64,000 bases of DNA from Solobacterium sp. (GTDB lineage: Bacteria; Bacillota_I; Bacilli_A; Erysipelotrichales; Erysipelotrichaceae), in assembly GCA_017430925.1 (NCBI GenBank), contig JAFRMA010000071.1:16394-80393 (forward strand). Direction: 5' to 3'. A program made the translations under genes and the position numbers. The notes below the pieces were generated by a model. The model was not told the DNA's origin. It saw only the letters and a list, made by a program, of their open reading frames with translations, and made no database searches. Positions 17,812-26,417 of the stretch are shown one piece after another (the first letter of the stretch is position 1; the number at the start of each line of letters is the position of its first letter).

Positions 17812-18444
17812 TTATTTCTCCCGGATCGGATGGCGGATCACGGTCTTCTGCTTCTCCGGAGCGGTCTTTCTTGCGTCAGACAGATAGATTTCATGATGTC
17901 TTCGGGTATCGGAGAAATCATTCGCATAACCGTTTTCTTCGATGTACTTGTCCATCGCAGCGACAGTTTCCGGTTCGTCGTCATACGCGCCGATATGCAT
18001 GCATTGTACGCACAGGCCTTCCTCCAGAGTCAGATATTCCACTTTGGAAAAATCCTGTTTCTTCTTTACGGACGCTTCCTGTTTTGCCCACGCAAAGTCT
18101 TCTTCTGCCACAAAATCCGGCAGACGGATTACGGAGATCCACTGAAACTTGTCTTTTTGTGTATAATCGACTCCGTTTATGCCTTCCTGCCACCAGAAGC
18201 CTTCCAGGGGCGGTACGACATAATCATAGTATCCCTCAATCTTATGATCACCCTTCTTACTCATCTTGATCGTAAAGGCTATGCCATACAACAACCCGAT
18301 GGCTTCCTTGTATTCTCCGCCTTCCTGGTTAGGATCACCGCTGCCGCGAATAGCGATGTAATTCATCTTTGGTACAGTAATGATCTCCGGTCTGGCTTTG
18401 GGCAGGTAAAATTCTTTATATTCTTTCTTAAAGTCAAATGCCAT
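17812..18444 (-). CDS. GyrI-like small-molecule-binding protein
   Basis: 210 residues from the ATG at 18444, which has AAGGAG eight bases upstream; a GTG nine bases earlier is too close to the ribosome site. The segments YIAIRGSGDPNQEGGEYKEAIGLLYGIAF and PPLEGFWW match the GyrI-like domain of Firmicutes. A later CMHIGAYDDEPETVAAMDKYIEENG is the second SHS2-type half. Such proteins bind cationic drugs or hydrophobic toxins and, in some cases, hydrolyse them or protect gyrase. Located between the VOC and SPL genes with gaps of five and three bases. Confidence 0.85.
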   Translation of the reverse strand: MAFDFKKEYKEFYLPKARPEIITVPKMNYIAIRGSGDPNQEGGEYKEAIGLLYGIAFTIKMSKKGDHKIEGYYDYVVPPLEGFWWQEGINGVDYTQKDKFQWISVIRLPDFVAEEDFAWAKQEASVKKKQDFSKVEYLTLEEGLCVQCMHIGAYDDEPETVAAMDKYIEENGYANDFSDTRRHHEIYLSDARKTAPEKQKTVIRHPIREK

Positions 18445-18449
18445 GGTTA

Positions 18450-18842
18450 TCACTCCTTCTGAAACGATCCAATCTCAATCAAATTCCCTTCCGGGTCCGC
18501 AATATAGCAGGTACGTTGTCCCCAGGGTTCTGTTACAGGTGCCAGGATACTCTCTGCCCCGGCGGAGATGACTTGTTCGTATGCTTTGTCTACTGCCGCG
18601 TAATTCTCAACACTCAGGGCAATTTCGTAGTGTCCGTTTATACCATGGCAGTAGGAGAAGGCTCTCCCCGTCATCTTTTCAAAATCTGTTTTTCTGTACA
18701 GCAGGAACAGCGTACCATCCTTTTCCAGATATACATTGGAGGTATTCTCTTCCTCCTGAATCTCAAATCCCAGTACATCCCTGTAAAAACGGATCATGAC
18801 CGCCATATCATCGACCATAATGCCTAATCCATCCAGCTTCAT
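18450..18842 (-). CDS. VOC family protein (glyoxalase/bleomycin-resistance fold)
   Basis: 130 residues made of two beta-alpha-beta-beta-beta modules. It starts LDGLGIMVDDMAVMIRFYRDVLGF and ends with the family's YIADPEGNLIEIGSF. Potential metal ligands include HYEIALSV in the middle and the Glu of NLIEIG. Members isomerise or ligate electrophiles, or sequester drugs. Its start codon follows the WYL regulator stop with no gap, so it is the first target gene of that regulator. Confidence 0.88.
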   Translation of the reverse strand: MKLDGLGIMVDDMAVMIRFYRDVLGFEIQEEENTSNVYLEKDGTLFLLYRKTDFEKMTGRAFSYCHGINGHYEIALSVENYAAVDKAYEQVISAGAESILAPVTEPWGQRTCYIADPEGNLIEIGSFQKE

Positions 18843-19757
18843 CTATTTTTCCTCCCGGTAGATCTCCATCATATGTTCTGTAATCTTCCGGATCTTTTCA
18901 CGGACTTCCGCCGGCTCCAGGATCTCTGCTTTATCTCCGAAGGTAAGCAGCCACGTAACCAGGTTCTCCATATCCGTGTAATCCGCGGTAAATAATAAGT
19001 ATCCATCTTCTGTTTCGGTATAACTCTGCGGTCCGAATTCTTCCGCAAGCCTCCAGCGGACTTCCGGGGAAAACCGCGCTCTGACCTTGATTTCTCCGGG
19101 AAAGATCTTCTCATCTGTCAGATCCGGCATAGGTACTTCCCGGCAGGTAAAGGTTTCTTCGGTTAACTGTACATGGTCCATGCGGTTTAACTTGAACAGA
19201 CGGTAGTCTTCCCTCGTCCTGCACCATCCCCAGACATACCAGCTGGACCAGCGGAAGATCAGATAATACGGTTCAATGATCCGCTCACTGTCTCCGGACG
19301 GCGCATAATAGTAAAAGCTGAGATGCTGTCTGTTTTCAATCGCATTCTGTATCGTTTCGATCTTTGGGGCAAGTGAATTCTTATACCAGGAAGACAAGTC
19401 GATCAGAATGGAATCTTTACCGCTGACAAACTCCGAAGAACCTGCCTGGATCTTTTCCATCAGCCGGCGGTAATACGTACTTCCGCTGACACTGTCCAGG
19501 CTTCGCAATCCGGCAAGGATCACCTGCATATCTCTGGAGGTCAGTAATGTCCTGTCCATACGGTATCCCTCCATAATACGGATCCCTCCCCCGGAGCCTT
19601 GTAAGGTAACAATGGGTATTCCTGCCTTGCATAAGTCTTCAATATCCCTGTTTATGGTCCTGCGGGATACTTCAAACTGTTCTGCCAGTTCCGGGGCAGT
19701 AACTTGTTCTTTCTGCAGTAACACGGATAATATGCCGATCAGCCGGTCAATCTTCAT
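18843..19757 (-). CDS. YafY-type transcriptional regulator (HTH plus WYL)
   Basis: 304 residues. Residues 1-60 form a DeoR/HTH_11-type winged helix (RLIGILSVLLQKEQVTAPELAEQFEVSRRTINRDIEDL, split across two helices). The middle and C-terminal part form a WYL domain (FYYYAPSGDSERIIEPYYLI, then WSSWYVWGWC and the WCx domain). WYL regulators sense nucleic acid fragments or small ligands and often control repair or stress genes. It is the first gene of a six-gene minus-strand operon. Upstream, a GACA-ACTGTA-TGTC inverted repeat (19796-19809) may be its operator. Confidence 0.9.
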   Translation of the reverse strand: MKIDRLIGILSVLLQKEQVTAPELAEQFEVSRRTINRDIEDLCKAGIPIVTLQGSGGGIRIMEGYRMDRTLLTSRDMQVILAGLRSLDSVSGSTYYRRLMEKIQAGSSEFVSGKDSILIDLSSWYKNSLAPKIETIQNAIENRQHLSFYYYAPSGDSERIIEPYYLIFRWSSWYVWGWCRTREDYRLFKLNRMDHVQLTEETFTCREVPMPDLTDEKIFPGEIKVRARFSPEVRWRLAEEFGPQSYTETEDGYLLFTADYTDMENLVTWLLTFGDKAEILEPAEVREKIRKITEHMMEIYREEK

Positions 19758-19795
19758 CTTTCATCACTCCGTAATTATCATAGCAAACCTAACAG

Positions 19796-19809
19796 GACAA
19801 CTGTATGTC
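19796..19809. promoter_or_regulatory. Candidate operator upstream of the WYL operon
   Basis: GACA and TGTC half-sites six bases apart lie 39 bases upstream of the regulator start. Short, so it could be chance. Confidence 0.25.
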
Positions 19810-19917
19810 ATGTTCCTGAAATAATCTGAAAAACATTCCCATCCAGTGTCACTTGCACAGTGCTAAAGTAATACCGAACATAAACCTTGCTTAACAGATA
19901 ATATATCCTGTACCGTG

Positions 19918-19946
19918 TTGACCCCTTGTCTGTTCTCATCTAAAAT
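19918..19946 (+). promoter_or_regulatory. Sigma-A-type promoter of the esterase/ATP-grasp operon
   Basis: TTGACC at 19918-19923 and TAAAAT at 19941-19946 are separated by exactly 17 bases. Transcription would start near 19953, 50 bases before the esterase ATG. Confidence 0.75.
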
Positions 19947-20002
19947 TTGATAGTAAAAGACTGAATTACTCAGGTTTATCACGTACAAAGGAGGCAAATC
20001 TT

Positions 20003-20758
20003 ATGAATACTGCATATTACAAGGAATATAGCCAGGCTCTGCACAGAGATATGGAATTCAAGGTATACGGACACAGCGGACGTCCGGTTCTTGTCTTTCC
20101 TTCCCAAAGCGGACGCTTCTATGATTTTGAGAATAACGGAATGGTAGACTGTATTCATGAGTATATCGATGCCGGCAGGATCCAGTTATTCTGCTGTGAT
20201 TCCAACGATGACAACAGCTGGTCTTCCACAAGCTGGGATAACCGCAAGCGTATCGAGGCACAGGAAGAATACGTGGACTATATCTGTAATGAATTATGTC
20301 CCCGGATCTTTGACATTAACGCAGAAGCCAACAACGGCAATTATGCGGCAGGTATTCTTACGACCGGTTGTTCGATGGGAGGTACACATGCGTTGAATTT
20401 TGCGCTGCGCAGACCGGATATCTTTGCCGGATGTATCGCTCTTTCCGGCGCTTATGATGCCAGATTATTCTTCCCTGACTACTTCGATGATCTGGTTTAT
20501 GCCAACTCTCCTGTAGATTACATCAACGGTATGCCGTACGATCACCCGTATGTGGAAATGTATCGCAACAGGGAGATCATTATCTGCTGCGGCAGAGGTC
20601 CGTGGGAGCACCCCATGCAGGAAGATTCAGCCAGGATGAAGGAATTATTCGACTATAAGGATATTCCTGCCTGGGTGGATTTCTGGGGATATGATGTGGC
20701 GCATGACTGGCCGTGGTGGAAGAAAGAGTTACCCTACTATATGAGCTTTGTCTGCTAA
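20003..20758 (+). CDS. Esterase (alpha/beta hydrolase, EstA/esterase D-like)
   Basis: 251 residues. LTTGCSMGGTHALNFALRRPDIF holds the nucleophile elbow with Ser124, and YDVAHDWPWWKKELPYY holds His234. The protein starts with a short strand pair and KVYGHSGRPVLVFPSQSGRFYDFENNGMVD, typical of the 'esterase family protein' group in Firmicutes. The start has AAAGGAGG nine bases upstream. No signal peptide, so it acts in the cytoplasm. It forms a two-gene unit with an ATP-grasp ligase six to twelve bases downstream. Ser, acid and His are in place, so it should be active; the substrate may be the ligase's product or its precursor. Confidence 0.82.
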   Translation: MNTAYYKEYSQALHRDMEFKVYGHSGRPVLVFPSQSGRFYDFENNGMVDCIHEYIDAGRIQLFCCDSNDDNSWSSTSWDNRKRIEAQEEYVDYICNELCPRIFDINAEANNGNYAAGILTTGCSMGGTHALNFALRRPDIFAGCIALSGAYDARLFFPDYFDDLVYANSPVDYINGMPYDHPYVEMYRNREIIICCGRGPWEHPMQEDSARMKELFDYKDIPAWVDFWGYDVAHDWPWWKKELPYYMSFVC

Positions 20759-20770
20759 AAGGAGATGTTT

Positions 20771-21961
20771 ATGAAGAATTTCGTGTTTATTTCTCCTACA
20801 TTTCCTGATACATATTACCAGTTTCCCCGTGCCTGGAAAGAACTTGGAGGGAACTCTCTTTGTATAGCGGAAGATCCCTATGACTATCTCAGTGAATCCA
20901 TGAAACAGGCATGTACGGAGTATTATCAGGTCTCATCTCTATCCGATTATGATCAGGTATACCGGGCGGTTGCCTGGTTTGCCCACAAATACGGTAAAAT
21001 CGACTGGCTTGAAAGCAATAATGAATTCTGGCTTGAACAAGATGCCAGACTGCGTACGGATTATAATATCACTACCGGAGATGACGAAGTATCTGTCATG
21101 CGTTTTAAGAAGAAATCCTCGATGAAGGCATTCTATCAGAGAGCCGGTGTGAAAACAGCGCGGTATATTCTTCCGACATGTCCGGAAGACGCGGAAGCCT
21201 TTGTCCGGGAGGTTGGGTACCCGATTATTGCGAAACCGGATGATGGTGTCGGTGCCAACAATACGTATAAGATCCGGAATGAGGAACAGCTCAGAGAGTT
21301 CTTTGACTATAATGATCCGCACGGGTATATCATGGAAGAATTCATTACCGGTGAGATCTGGTCCTTTGACGGACTTACAGATCAGAATGGTGAGATCATC
21401 TACCGCACGGTCCATGTCTATAAAACACAGGTCATGGACGTTCTTAACGACGGAGCTGAGAATTACTTCTACTCTCTGCGTGAGATCCCGGAAGAGATTG
21501 ATCAGAAAGCCGCAGGAGTTCTCCGTCAGTTCGGAATCAAAGCCAGATTCTTCCACACAGAATACTTTGTCATGACCCAGGACAAGGAAGGACTGGGTAA
21601 AGCCGGTGATCTGGTTGGTCTGGAAGTGAATATGCGTCCTCCGGGAGGATATATCCTGGATATGATGAACTATGAATGTGATGTGGATCTGTACCGGATG
21701 TACGCAAGGATGTGCATGTATAACGAATCTCCGGCAGAGATCTCCCATTCCTGGCATTGTGTTTTTGCGGGCAGACGTGATTACTGCAGGTATGCGAACA
21801 GCAGAGAAGACATGTGGAGAAATTACGGACAGAATATGTGCATGCAGGGACGAATGCCTGGAATCCTGCAGGGAATGGCAGACGAGTACTACATTGCCCG
21901 CTTCCGTACAATGCCTAAGGCGGAAAAATTTGCCGCAGATGCGTTTGCCAAACAACAATAA
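20771..21961 (+). CDS. ATP-grasp domain protein (carboxylate-amine ligase-like)
   Basis: 396 residues from the second Met (20771), six bases after GGAG; the Met at 20765 abuts the ribosome site. An N-terminal Rossmann-like part (FVFISPTFPDTYYQFPRAWKELG) precedes the ATP-grasp core: KKKSSMKAFYQRAGVKTARY, YPIIAKPDDGVGANNTYKI (nucleotide-binding strands and loop), MEEFITGEIWSFDG, and the metal-binding LVGLEVNMRPPGGYILDMMNY. The architecture is that of ligases that join a carboxylate to an amine or thiol through an acyl-phosphate. The C-terminal region (HCVFAGRRDYCRYANS) contains several Cys and aromatics. Substrates cannot be assigned; with the partner esterase it may form a small modification pathway. 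Confidence 0.82.
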   Translation: MKNFVFISPTFPDTYYQFPRAWKELGGNSLCIAEDPYDYLSESMKQACTEYYQVSSLSDYDQVYRAVAWFAHKYGKIDWLESNNEFWLEQDARLRTDYNITTGDDEVSVMRFKKKSSMKAFYQRAGVKTARYILPTCPEDAEAFVREVGYPIIAKPDDGVGANNTYKIRNEEQLREFFDYNDPHGYIMEEFITGEIWSFDGLTDQNGEIIYRTVHVYKTQVMDVLNDGAENYFYSLREIPEEIDQKAAGVLRQFGIKARFFHTEYFVMTQDKEGLGKAGDLVGLEVNMRPPGGYILDMMNYECDVDLYRMYARMCMYNESPAEISHSWHCVFAGRRDYCRYANSREDMWRNYGQNMCMQGRMPGILQGMADEYYIARFRTMPKAEKFAADAFAKQQ

Positions 21962-21963
21962 AT

Positions 21964-21996
21964 ACTCTTCATCTTAAGCGGTGAAGAGTTTTTTTC
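21964..21996 (+). terminator. Terminator of the esterase/ATP-grasp operon
   Basis: ACTCTTCA pairs with TGAAGAGT around a ten-base loop and is followed by eight T. It lies two bases after the ATP-grasp stop. Confidence 0.88.
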
Positions 21997-22001
21997 TGGT
22001 T

Positions 22002-23483
22002 TTAGATCAGGAACCGGTCTTTAACCGCGTTTTTAATCGTCCACATGCGCGGGAAGACATCTCCCTGCACCTTGAACCAATGTTCTTCTTCAGTCGGGAA
22101 TACACGGGAAGTAAAGACTGCGTCACCATCATTGACAAAGATCTCGATGGAACTGGCATCCACAAAAATACGCAGATGGTTTAAACCATTGTCCAGAGGA
22201 CGTGTTCGTACAGAGCCCTCTTCGGTATTGAAAGTAATACGCATGGGACTGCGGTCGATGGATATTTTGTGTTTCTTCTCATCATACGCGATCGTGATGC
22301 CGCCATGTCCCGCTGAATCCGTGAATACATTCAGCAGTACATCTCCGGGTCTGCAGTCGATCTCAATCTCTGCGGCTTCAGGTAAGGCATAACAATCCTG
22401 TTCGTTTGCGGATAGAGATACCGGGGCTTCCCTGAGTTTTTTCAGTTCAGGTAGTGGTTGTTGAATCAATCTGCGTCCGCGTACAGTCAGCTCCCGCGGA
22501 AGCGTCAAACATCCTGCCCACTCCTCATCATCCGTAGGATAGGAAACATCCGGCACTCCCATCCAGCTGATCAGGATCGCTTTATCTTCTTCCTGCAGAT
22601 TATTGGCACAGGCAGCCGCATAGGAATCAAAACCGAAATCCAGCACATGGAACTGTCCTTCAGGTGTAAATGTCAATGTATCCCAGTTCATTGTTCCGAG
22701 GATATATCCGTTATGATTCCGGCTTCCTCCCCTTCCCGGTATCGTCAGGTGCTGAGGACAGAACAACAGTACTTCCTTACCGCCGATATGTTCTATGGAC
22801 GGACATTCCCACATATCACCGAAATGTTCGTATCCCGGCACTTTCAGTTCACCCGCAAAAGTCCAGCCATGCTGCAGATCTTCTGAAGAATAGACCAGCG
22901 CGCATCCATCTCCGGATTTCGTCTGCGCACCGATGATCATATACCAAAGATCACGGTCAGGCACACGGATGCTCTTCGGATCCCGCTGATGTTCGGTATA
23001 GTCCGGATGAGATCCAAAAAGAGGCAGCGGATACTTCTCCGGCCAGCCGTCATTTCCGAGTCTTGCCAGACAGGTATATGCATGTCTGGTCCAGTCCGGA
23101 TCACGGTGGTTCCCGGTATAGTACAGGTAGATCTTATCTCCTATAGGCATGGCAGACCCGGAATAAGCACCTTTATTGTCATAACCATCTCCCTGATCCG
23201 GCATCAGGCATACACCGAGATTCTGCCATGTCACAAGATCTCTGGATACGATATGATACCAGTACTTCAATCCGTGTACAGCACCCCACGGACACCACTG
23301 ATAGAATAAATGCCAGCGGTTATCATGCCAGACAAACCCGTTGGGATCATTCATCAGTCCGGTGACTGCCTGGTTGTGGTAGGTCTGACGCCAGATAGAA
23401 GATGATACTTTTTCATAGAGTTCTTTCAGTTCCTGAGGATCTTTCAGATAGCGGTATTTTTCTTCTCTTGTCCATTCACGCAT
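22002..23483 (-). CDS. scrB: GH32 sucrose-6-phosphate hydrolase / beta-fructofuranosidase
   Basis: 493 residues, normal for bacterial GH32. The nucleophile Asp46 is in GLMNDPNG, the transition-state stabiliser in QRDPKSI, and the acid/base Glu in MWECPS. The C-terminal beta-sandwich ends with ASSIEIFVNDGDAVFTSRVFP, a family hallmark. No signal peptide, so it is intracellular and most likely splits sucrose or sucrose 6-phosphate. Upstream, a 14-base palindrome (23510-23523) suggests repressor control. No PTS or permease gene is adjacent. Together with the GH13 phosphorylase-like enzyme it gives the cell two routes into alpha-glucosyl-fructosides. Confidence 0.9.
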   Translation of the reverse strand: MREWTREEKYRYLKDPQELKELYEKVSSSIWRQTYHNQAVTGLMNDPNGFVWHDNRWHLFYQWCPWGAVHGLKYWYHIVSRDLVTWQNLGVCLMPDQGDGYDNKGAYSGSAMPIGDKIYLYYTGNHRDPDWTRHAYTCLARLGNDGWPEKYPLPLFGSHPDYTEHQRDPKSIRVPDRDLWYMIIGAQTKSGDGCALVYSSEDLQHGWTFAGELKVPGYEHFGDMWECPSIEHIGGKEVLLFCPQHLTIPGRGGSRNHNGYILGTMNWDTLTFTPEGQFHVLDFGFDSYAAACANNLQEEDKAILISWMGVPDVSYPTDDEEWAGCLTLPRELTVRGRRLIQQPLPELKKLREAPVSLSANEQDCYALPEAAEIEIDCRPGDVLLNVFTDSAGHGGITIAYDEKKHKISIDRSPMRITFNTEEGSVRTRPLDNGLNHLRIFVDASSIEIFVNDGDAVFTSRVFPTEEEHWFKVQGDVFPRMWTIKNAVKDRFLI

Positions 23484-23509
23484 ATTATTCGTCCTCCGTG
23501 TTATTTAAC

Positions 23510-23523
23510 TGATGTTTACATCA
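23510..23523. promoter_or_regulatory. Palindromic operator candidate upstream of the GH32 gene
   Basis: TGATGTTTACATCA: TGATGT and ACATCA arms with a two-base centre, 26 bases upstream of the start codon. Its size and position fit a LacI/GntR-type repressor site. Confidence 0.5.
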
Positions 23524-23620
23524 ACACACGACATATTTCTTTAAATACTATTGTAATTCATACATTCTTATCTGTCTGTAAGCGAAAAAACAGATATACT
23601 GATATCAGAGGTAAACGGAT

Positions 23621-24298
23621 ATGGGTAACAGTATCATTGTATTGATTATTATCGGTTTTATCCTGCAGGTTTTATTCATTAAAGCAGAGCATGAGGAGAA
23701 GTATCTGGCAGCGGATATTCTCAAGGGCAGTGCTTCCCTGATGTTCGTAATCATCGGCTATATTGCGTATACGACTGTAAACAATGTCTTCAATAAGATG
23801 TTCTTCTACGGCTTACTCTTCGGGATGATCGGAGATATCCTGCTGAATCTGCGCTTTGTTTTTGAAAAACAGGGACAGAAGATCTTTCTTGCGGGTATAT
23901 TGGCTTTCCTGATCGGGCATATCATCTATCTTGTGGCATTGATTCCCCAGGCCCGGCATGTCTGGATCTGGCATTGTACAATTGCCGGCGCATTGGCAGC
24001 CGTGTGTCTTCTTGCCTATATCTTCAAGACCATGGATGTGAAGCCGGCGTTCAAGATCTTTGGTGTATTCTACCTTGGGGCGGTATTTATTATGACTGCG
24101 ATTGCCCTGGGTATCGCTTTCTTCACACCTTCAAAACGAGCGATCATCTATGCCATAGGTGCTGTTCTGTTTACCGCTTCGGATGTCGTCCTGATCTTTA
24201 ATACGTTTTCCGGTGTCACAAAGTTTTCTCTCCGTATCACCAATCTTACACTTTACTATATCGGACAGATGATGATCGCCTGTTCTTTATTCTTCTGA
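23621..24298 (+). CDS. YhhN-family lysoplasmalogenase-like membrane protein
   Basis: 225 residues with about eight hydrophobic helices. GDILLNLRF after the third helix and SDVVLIFN near the C-terminus with YYIGQMMIA are the two conserved blocks of the YhhN/TMEM86 family. Animal TMEM86B hydrolyses lysoplasmalogen vinyl-ether bonds; bacterial members are assumed to act on similar lipids. The two conserved Asp are present. Plasmalogens occur in many anaerobic Firmicutes, so the activity is plausible. Stands alone, divergent from the GH32 gene, with a TATACT -10-like element at about 23595. Confidence 0.82.
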   Translation: MGNSIIVLIIIGFILQVLFIKAEHEEKYLAADILKGSASLMFVIIGYIAYTTVNNVFNKMFFYGLLFGMIGDILLNLRFVFEKQGQKIFLAGILAFLIGHIIYLVALIPQARHVWIWHCTIAGALAAVCLLAYIFKTMDVKPAFKIFGVFYLGAVFIMTAIALGIAFFTPSKRAIIYAIGAVLFTASDVVLIFNTFSGVTKFSLRITNLTLYYIGQMMIACSLFF

Positions 24299-24354
24299 AT
24301 CATCTCAATAAAATATTGTGTACTACGCATACTATCTTTTTTCTGGGTGTTGTT

Positions 24355-24360
24355 TATAAT
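24355..24360 (+). promoter_or_regulatory. Consensus -10 element just before the YwaF-like start codon
   Basis: A perfect TATAAT ends six bases before the ATG at 24367, which would place the transcription start at or next to the start codon. No clear -35 is visible. Confidence 0.45.
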
Positions 24361-24366
24361 TCTACT

Positions 24367-25110
24367 ATGAATAGAAACTATTTCTGGACACATAAGAATC
24401 ATATTCCCGAAGGAATCGGGTACGGGCAGTTCACTCCTGCTCATTTTGTATGGATTGCCGCATCGGTTATTTTTGTGGCTGTCATTTCCTTTGTCTATAG
24501 TATTTCAGGGCTTGCGGACAGATATACCATACTGAGGGTGATTGCGGCAATCCTGATCATCATCGATGTCATAAAACTGGTTCTGATCGGTTATTCCGAT
24601 GTTAAGGTAACGGAATACCTGCCTTTGGAACTCTGTAGTTTTGCGGCATATTTCATCGTGATAGATTCGATCTTTCCGGAGAATACGATTACACCGCTGA
24701 TGTTACTGATCGTCTTTCTTCCTGCGGCGACCATGGCTGTTGTCTTCCCTACCACACAGACACTTCCTTCATTTAACTTCTATACGATTCATCAGTTCTT
24801 ATATCACGATCTGATCATTGCGTACGTCATATCCCGTTTTATCAGCGGTGAGATTGATTTCAGTTATCTGGGGGTCTGGATATCGATACTGAGTACACTG
24901 GCACTGGCAGGTATCGTCTATGTTATCGATACTGTGTTTAACCGCAATTATATGTTCCTGCGTGGTACGGAAGGTAATCCCCTGCTGGAAGTGATCTGGA
25001 AAGTAACCAAGGGTGGTATAGCCTATACCGGAGGGCTTGTCTGTTTCTGTATCATCATAATTCATTTCTTCTTTCTTCTCTTTACGTGTATCCGGCTGAT
25101 GATCTTCTAG
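24367..25110 (+). CDS. YwaF-like (TIGR02206 family) integral membrane protein
   Basis: 247 residues from the Met at 24367. Seven or so hydrophobic helices, beginning QFTPAHFVWIAASVIFVAVISF, with YLPLELCSFAAYFIVIDSIF, the family block LPSFNFYTIHQFLYHDLIIAYVI, and a final helix after GIAYTGGLVCF. TIGR02206 proteins are conserved in Firmicutes and have no known function. The chosen start fits the family N-terminus (short polar stretch, then the first helix). There is no ribosome site in front of it, and a -10 box ends six bases upstream, so the mRNA could be leaderless. Confidence 0.75.
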   Translation: MNRNYFWTHKNHIPEGIGYGQFTPAHFVWIAASVIFVAVISFVYSISGLADRYTILRVIAAILIIIDVIKLVLIGYSDVKVTEYLPLELCSFAAYFIVIDSIFPENTITPLMLLIVFLPAATMAVVFPTTQTLPSFNFYTIHQFLYHDLIIAYVISRFISGEIDFSYLGVWISILSTLALAGIVYVIDTVFNRNYMFLRGTEGNPLLEVIWKVTKGGIAYTGGLVCFCIIIIHFFFLLFTCIRLMIF

Positions 25111-25214
25111 TTTATTGTCAGAAATGAAATTGCAGGATTTCGGACGATTTGTGCAGTATTTGTGCCGAATCTTTTTTTTTGCGATATACTTTAGGATAAA
25201 TACAGGACAAGGTC

Positions 25215-26417
25215 ATGATCAAAAACGCAAGAAGAATGAATACAGTTCATTCGGATATCCGTGGTCCCCTTTATCAGGAAGCACTGCGGATGATGAAGGA
25301 CGGGACATCGATCCTCAGATTAAATACCGGGAATCCGGCAGCTTTTGGATTTACACTTCCTGACAGTGTCAGAAGTGCCCTTCTGGATGGAATCGACAAA
25401 GCTGTCGCGTATTGTGATTCCCGGGGTATGCCGGACAGCAGAGAAGCAATTCTTTCTTATCACCGTTCAAAAGGTCTGCAGCATCCGGTCATGGAAGATA
25501 TCTTCATCGGTAACGGTGTCAGCGAAATGGCGCAGATGGCAGCGATGGCTGTACTGGATCCCGGAGATGAGATCCTTGTGCCATGTCCGAATTATTCCCT
25601 GTGGTCCAACGCGGCGTATCTTGCCGGCGCAGTACCTGTATATTACCGCTGCGTAGAAGAGAATCACTGGCTTCCGGATCTGCAGGATATTGAGTCTAAG
25701 ATCACAGACAGGACAAAAGTATTATTGATTATCAATCCGAATAATCCTACCGGTGTACTCTATCCGGAAGAGTGTGTAAAAGCGTTGTGTGATATAGCCC
25801 GCCGTCACGGACTGATCATCTTTTCCGATGAGATCTATGATCGTCTGGTCATGGATGGCAAAGTCCATGTGTCTTCCGCTGCCGCGGCAGAAGATCTTCC
25901 GGTCATTACGTTCAACGGTCTTTCAAAATCGCATATCATCTGTGGTTTCCGCTGCGGATGGATGGTATTGTCTTCTCCGGACGGTGAACTCAACGAGATC
26001 CGTGATGCCCTGGAACGTCTGTCTTCCATGCGTCTGTGCGGCAATACCCTGACACAGCTGGTTATACCGGCTGCGTTGAATGATCCCGAAAGTACGAAAG
26101 CAATGCTGGTTCCGGGAGGAAGATTATACGAACAGAGAAAAGCCGTTGTGGACGTGATTTCCCGCAATGATGGTATCAGTGTAGTACCGAATGACGCTGC
26201 TTTCTACGTATTCCCCAAATATGACGCGAAACGTTTCCACATTTGTGATGACCATGACTTTGGCATGGGTGTACTCAAGGAGAAACATATCCTGATTGTA
26301 CCAGGCAGTGGTTTCGGTTATCCCGCACCGGATCATTTCCGGATCGTGATGCTTCCGGAAGCAGATGAACTGGCAAAGGCAGTACAAGATATTGCGGATT
26401 ATCTTCATCAATTATAA
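25215..26417 (+). CDS. PLP-dependent aminotransferase (alanine/aromatic aminotransferase, class I)
   Basis: 400 residues. LNTGNPAAFGFTLP at the start, NPNNPTGVLY for PLP phosphate and substrate carboxylate contacts, SDEIYDRLV for the Asp on the pyridine nitrogen, and GLSKSH with Lys238 as the Schiff-base lysine. The closest type is AlaA, a glutamate-pyruvate aminotransferase, but fold type I substrate choice cannot be read with certainty. A -10-like TATACT lies near 25184-25189; the ribosome site (AAGG) is weak. Alone in its transcript, with a strong terminator. Probably links pyruvate and alanine in the fermentative metabolism. Confidence 0.87.
   Translation: MIKNARRMNTVHSDIRGPLYQEALRMMKDGTSILRLNTGNPAAFGFTLPDSVRSALLDGIDKAVAYCDSRGMPDSREAILSYHRSKGLQHPVMEDIFIGNGVSEMAQMAAMAVLDPGDEILVPCPNYSLWSNAAYLAGAVPVYYRCVEENHWLPDLQDIESKITDRTKVLLIINPNNPTGVLYPEECVKALCDIARRHGLIIFSDEIYDRLVMDGKVHVSSAAAAEDLPVITFNGLSKSHIICGFRCGWMVLSSPDGELNEIRDALERLSSMRLCGNTLTQLVIPAALNDPESTKAMLVPGGRLYEQRKAVVDVISRNDGISVVPNDAAFYVFPKYDAKRFHICDDHDFGMGVLKEKHILIVPGSGFGYPAPDHFRIVMLPEADELAKAVQDIADYLHQL

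Noticed and set aside
17515..18462. 315-codon plus-strand frame across the SPL and GyrI-like genes
   Set aside because: Covers two real minus-strand genes with recognised motifs; no start signal.
20939..21958. 339-codon minus-strand frame opposite the ATP-grasp gene
   Set aside because: Antisense shadow; the plus-strand ATP-grasp motifs, ribosome site and promoter are convincing.
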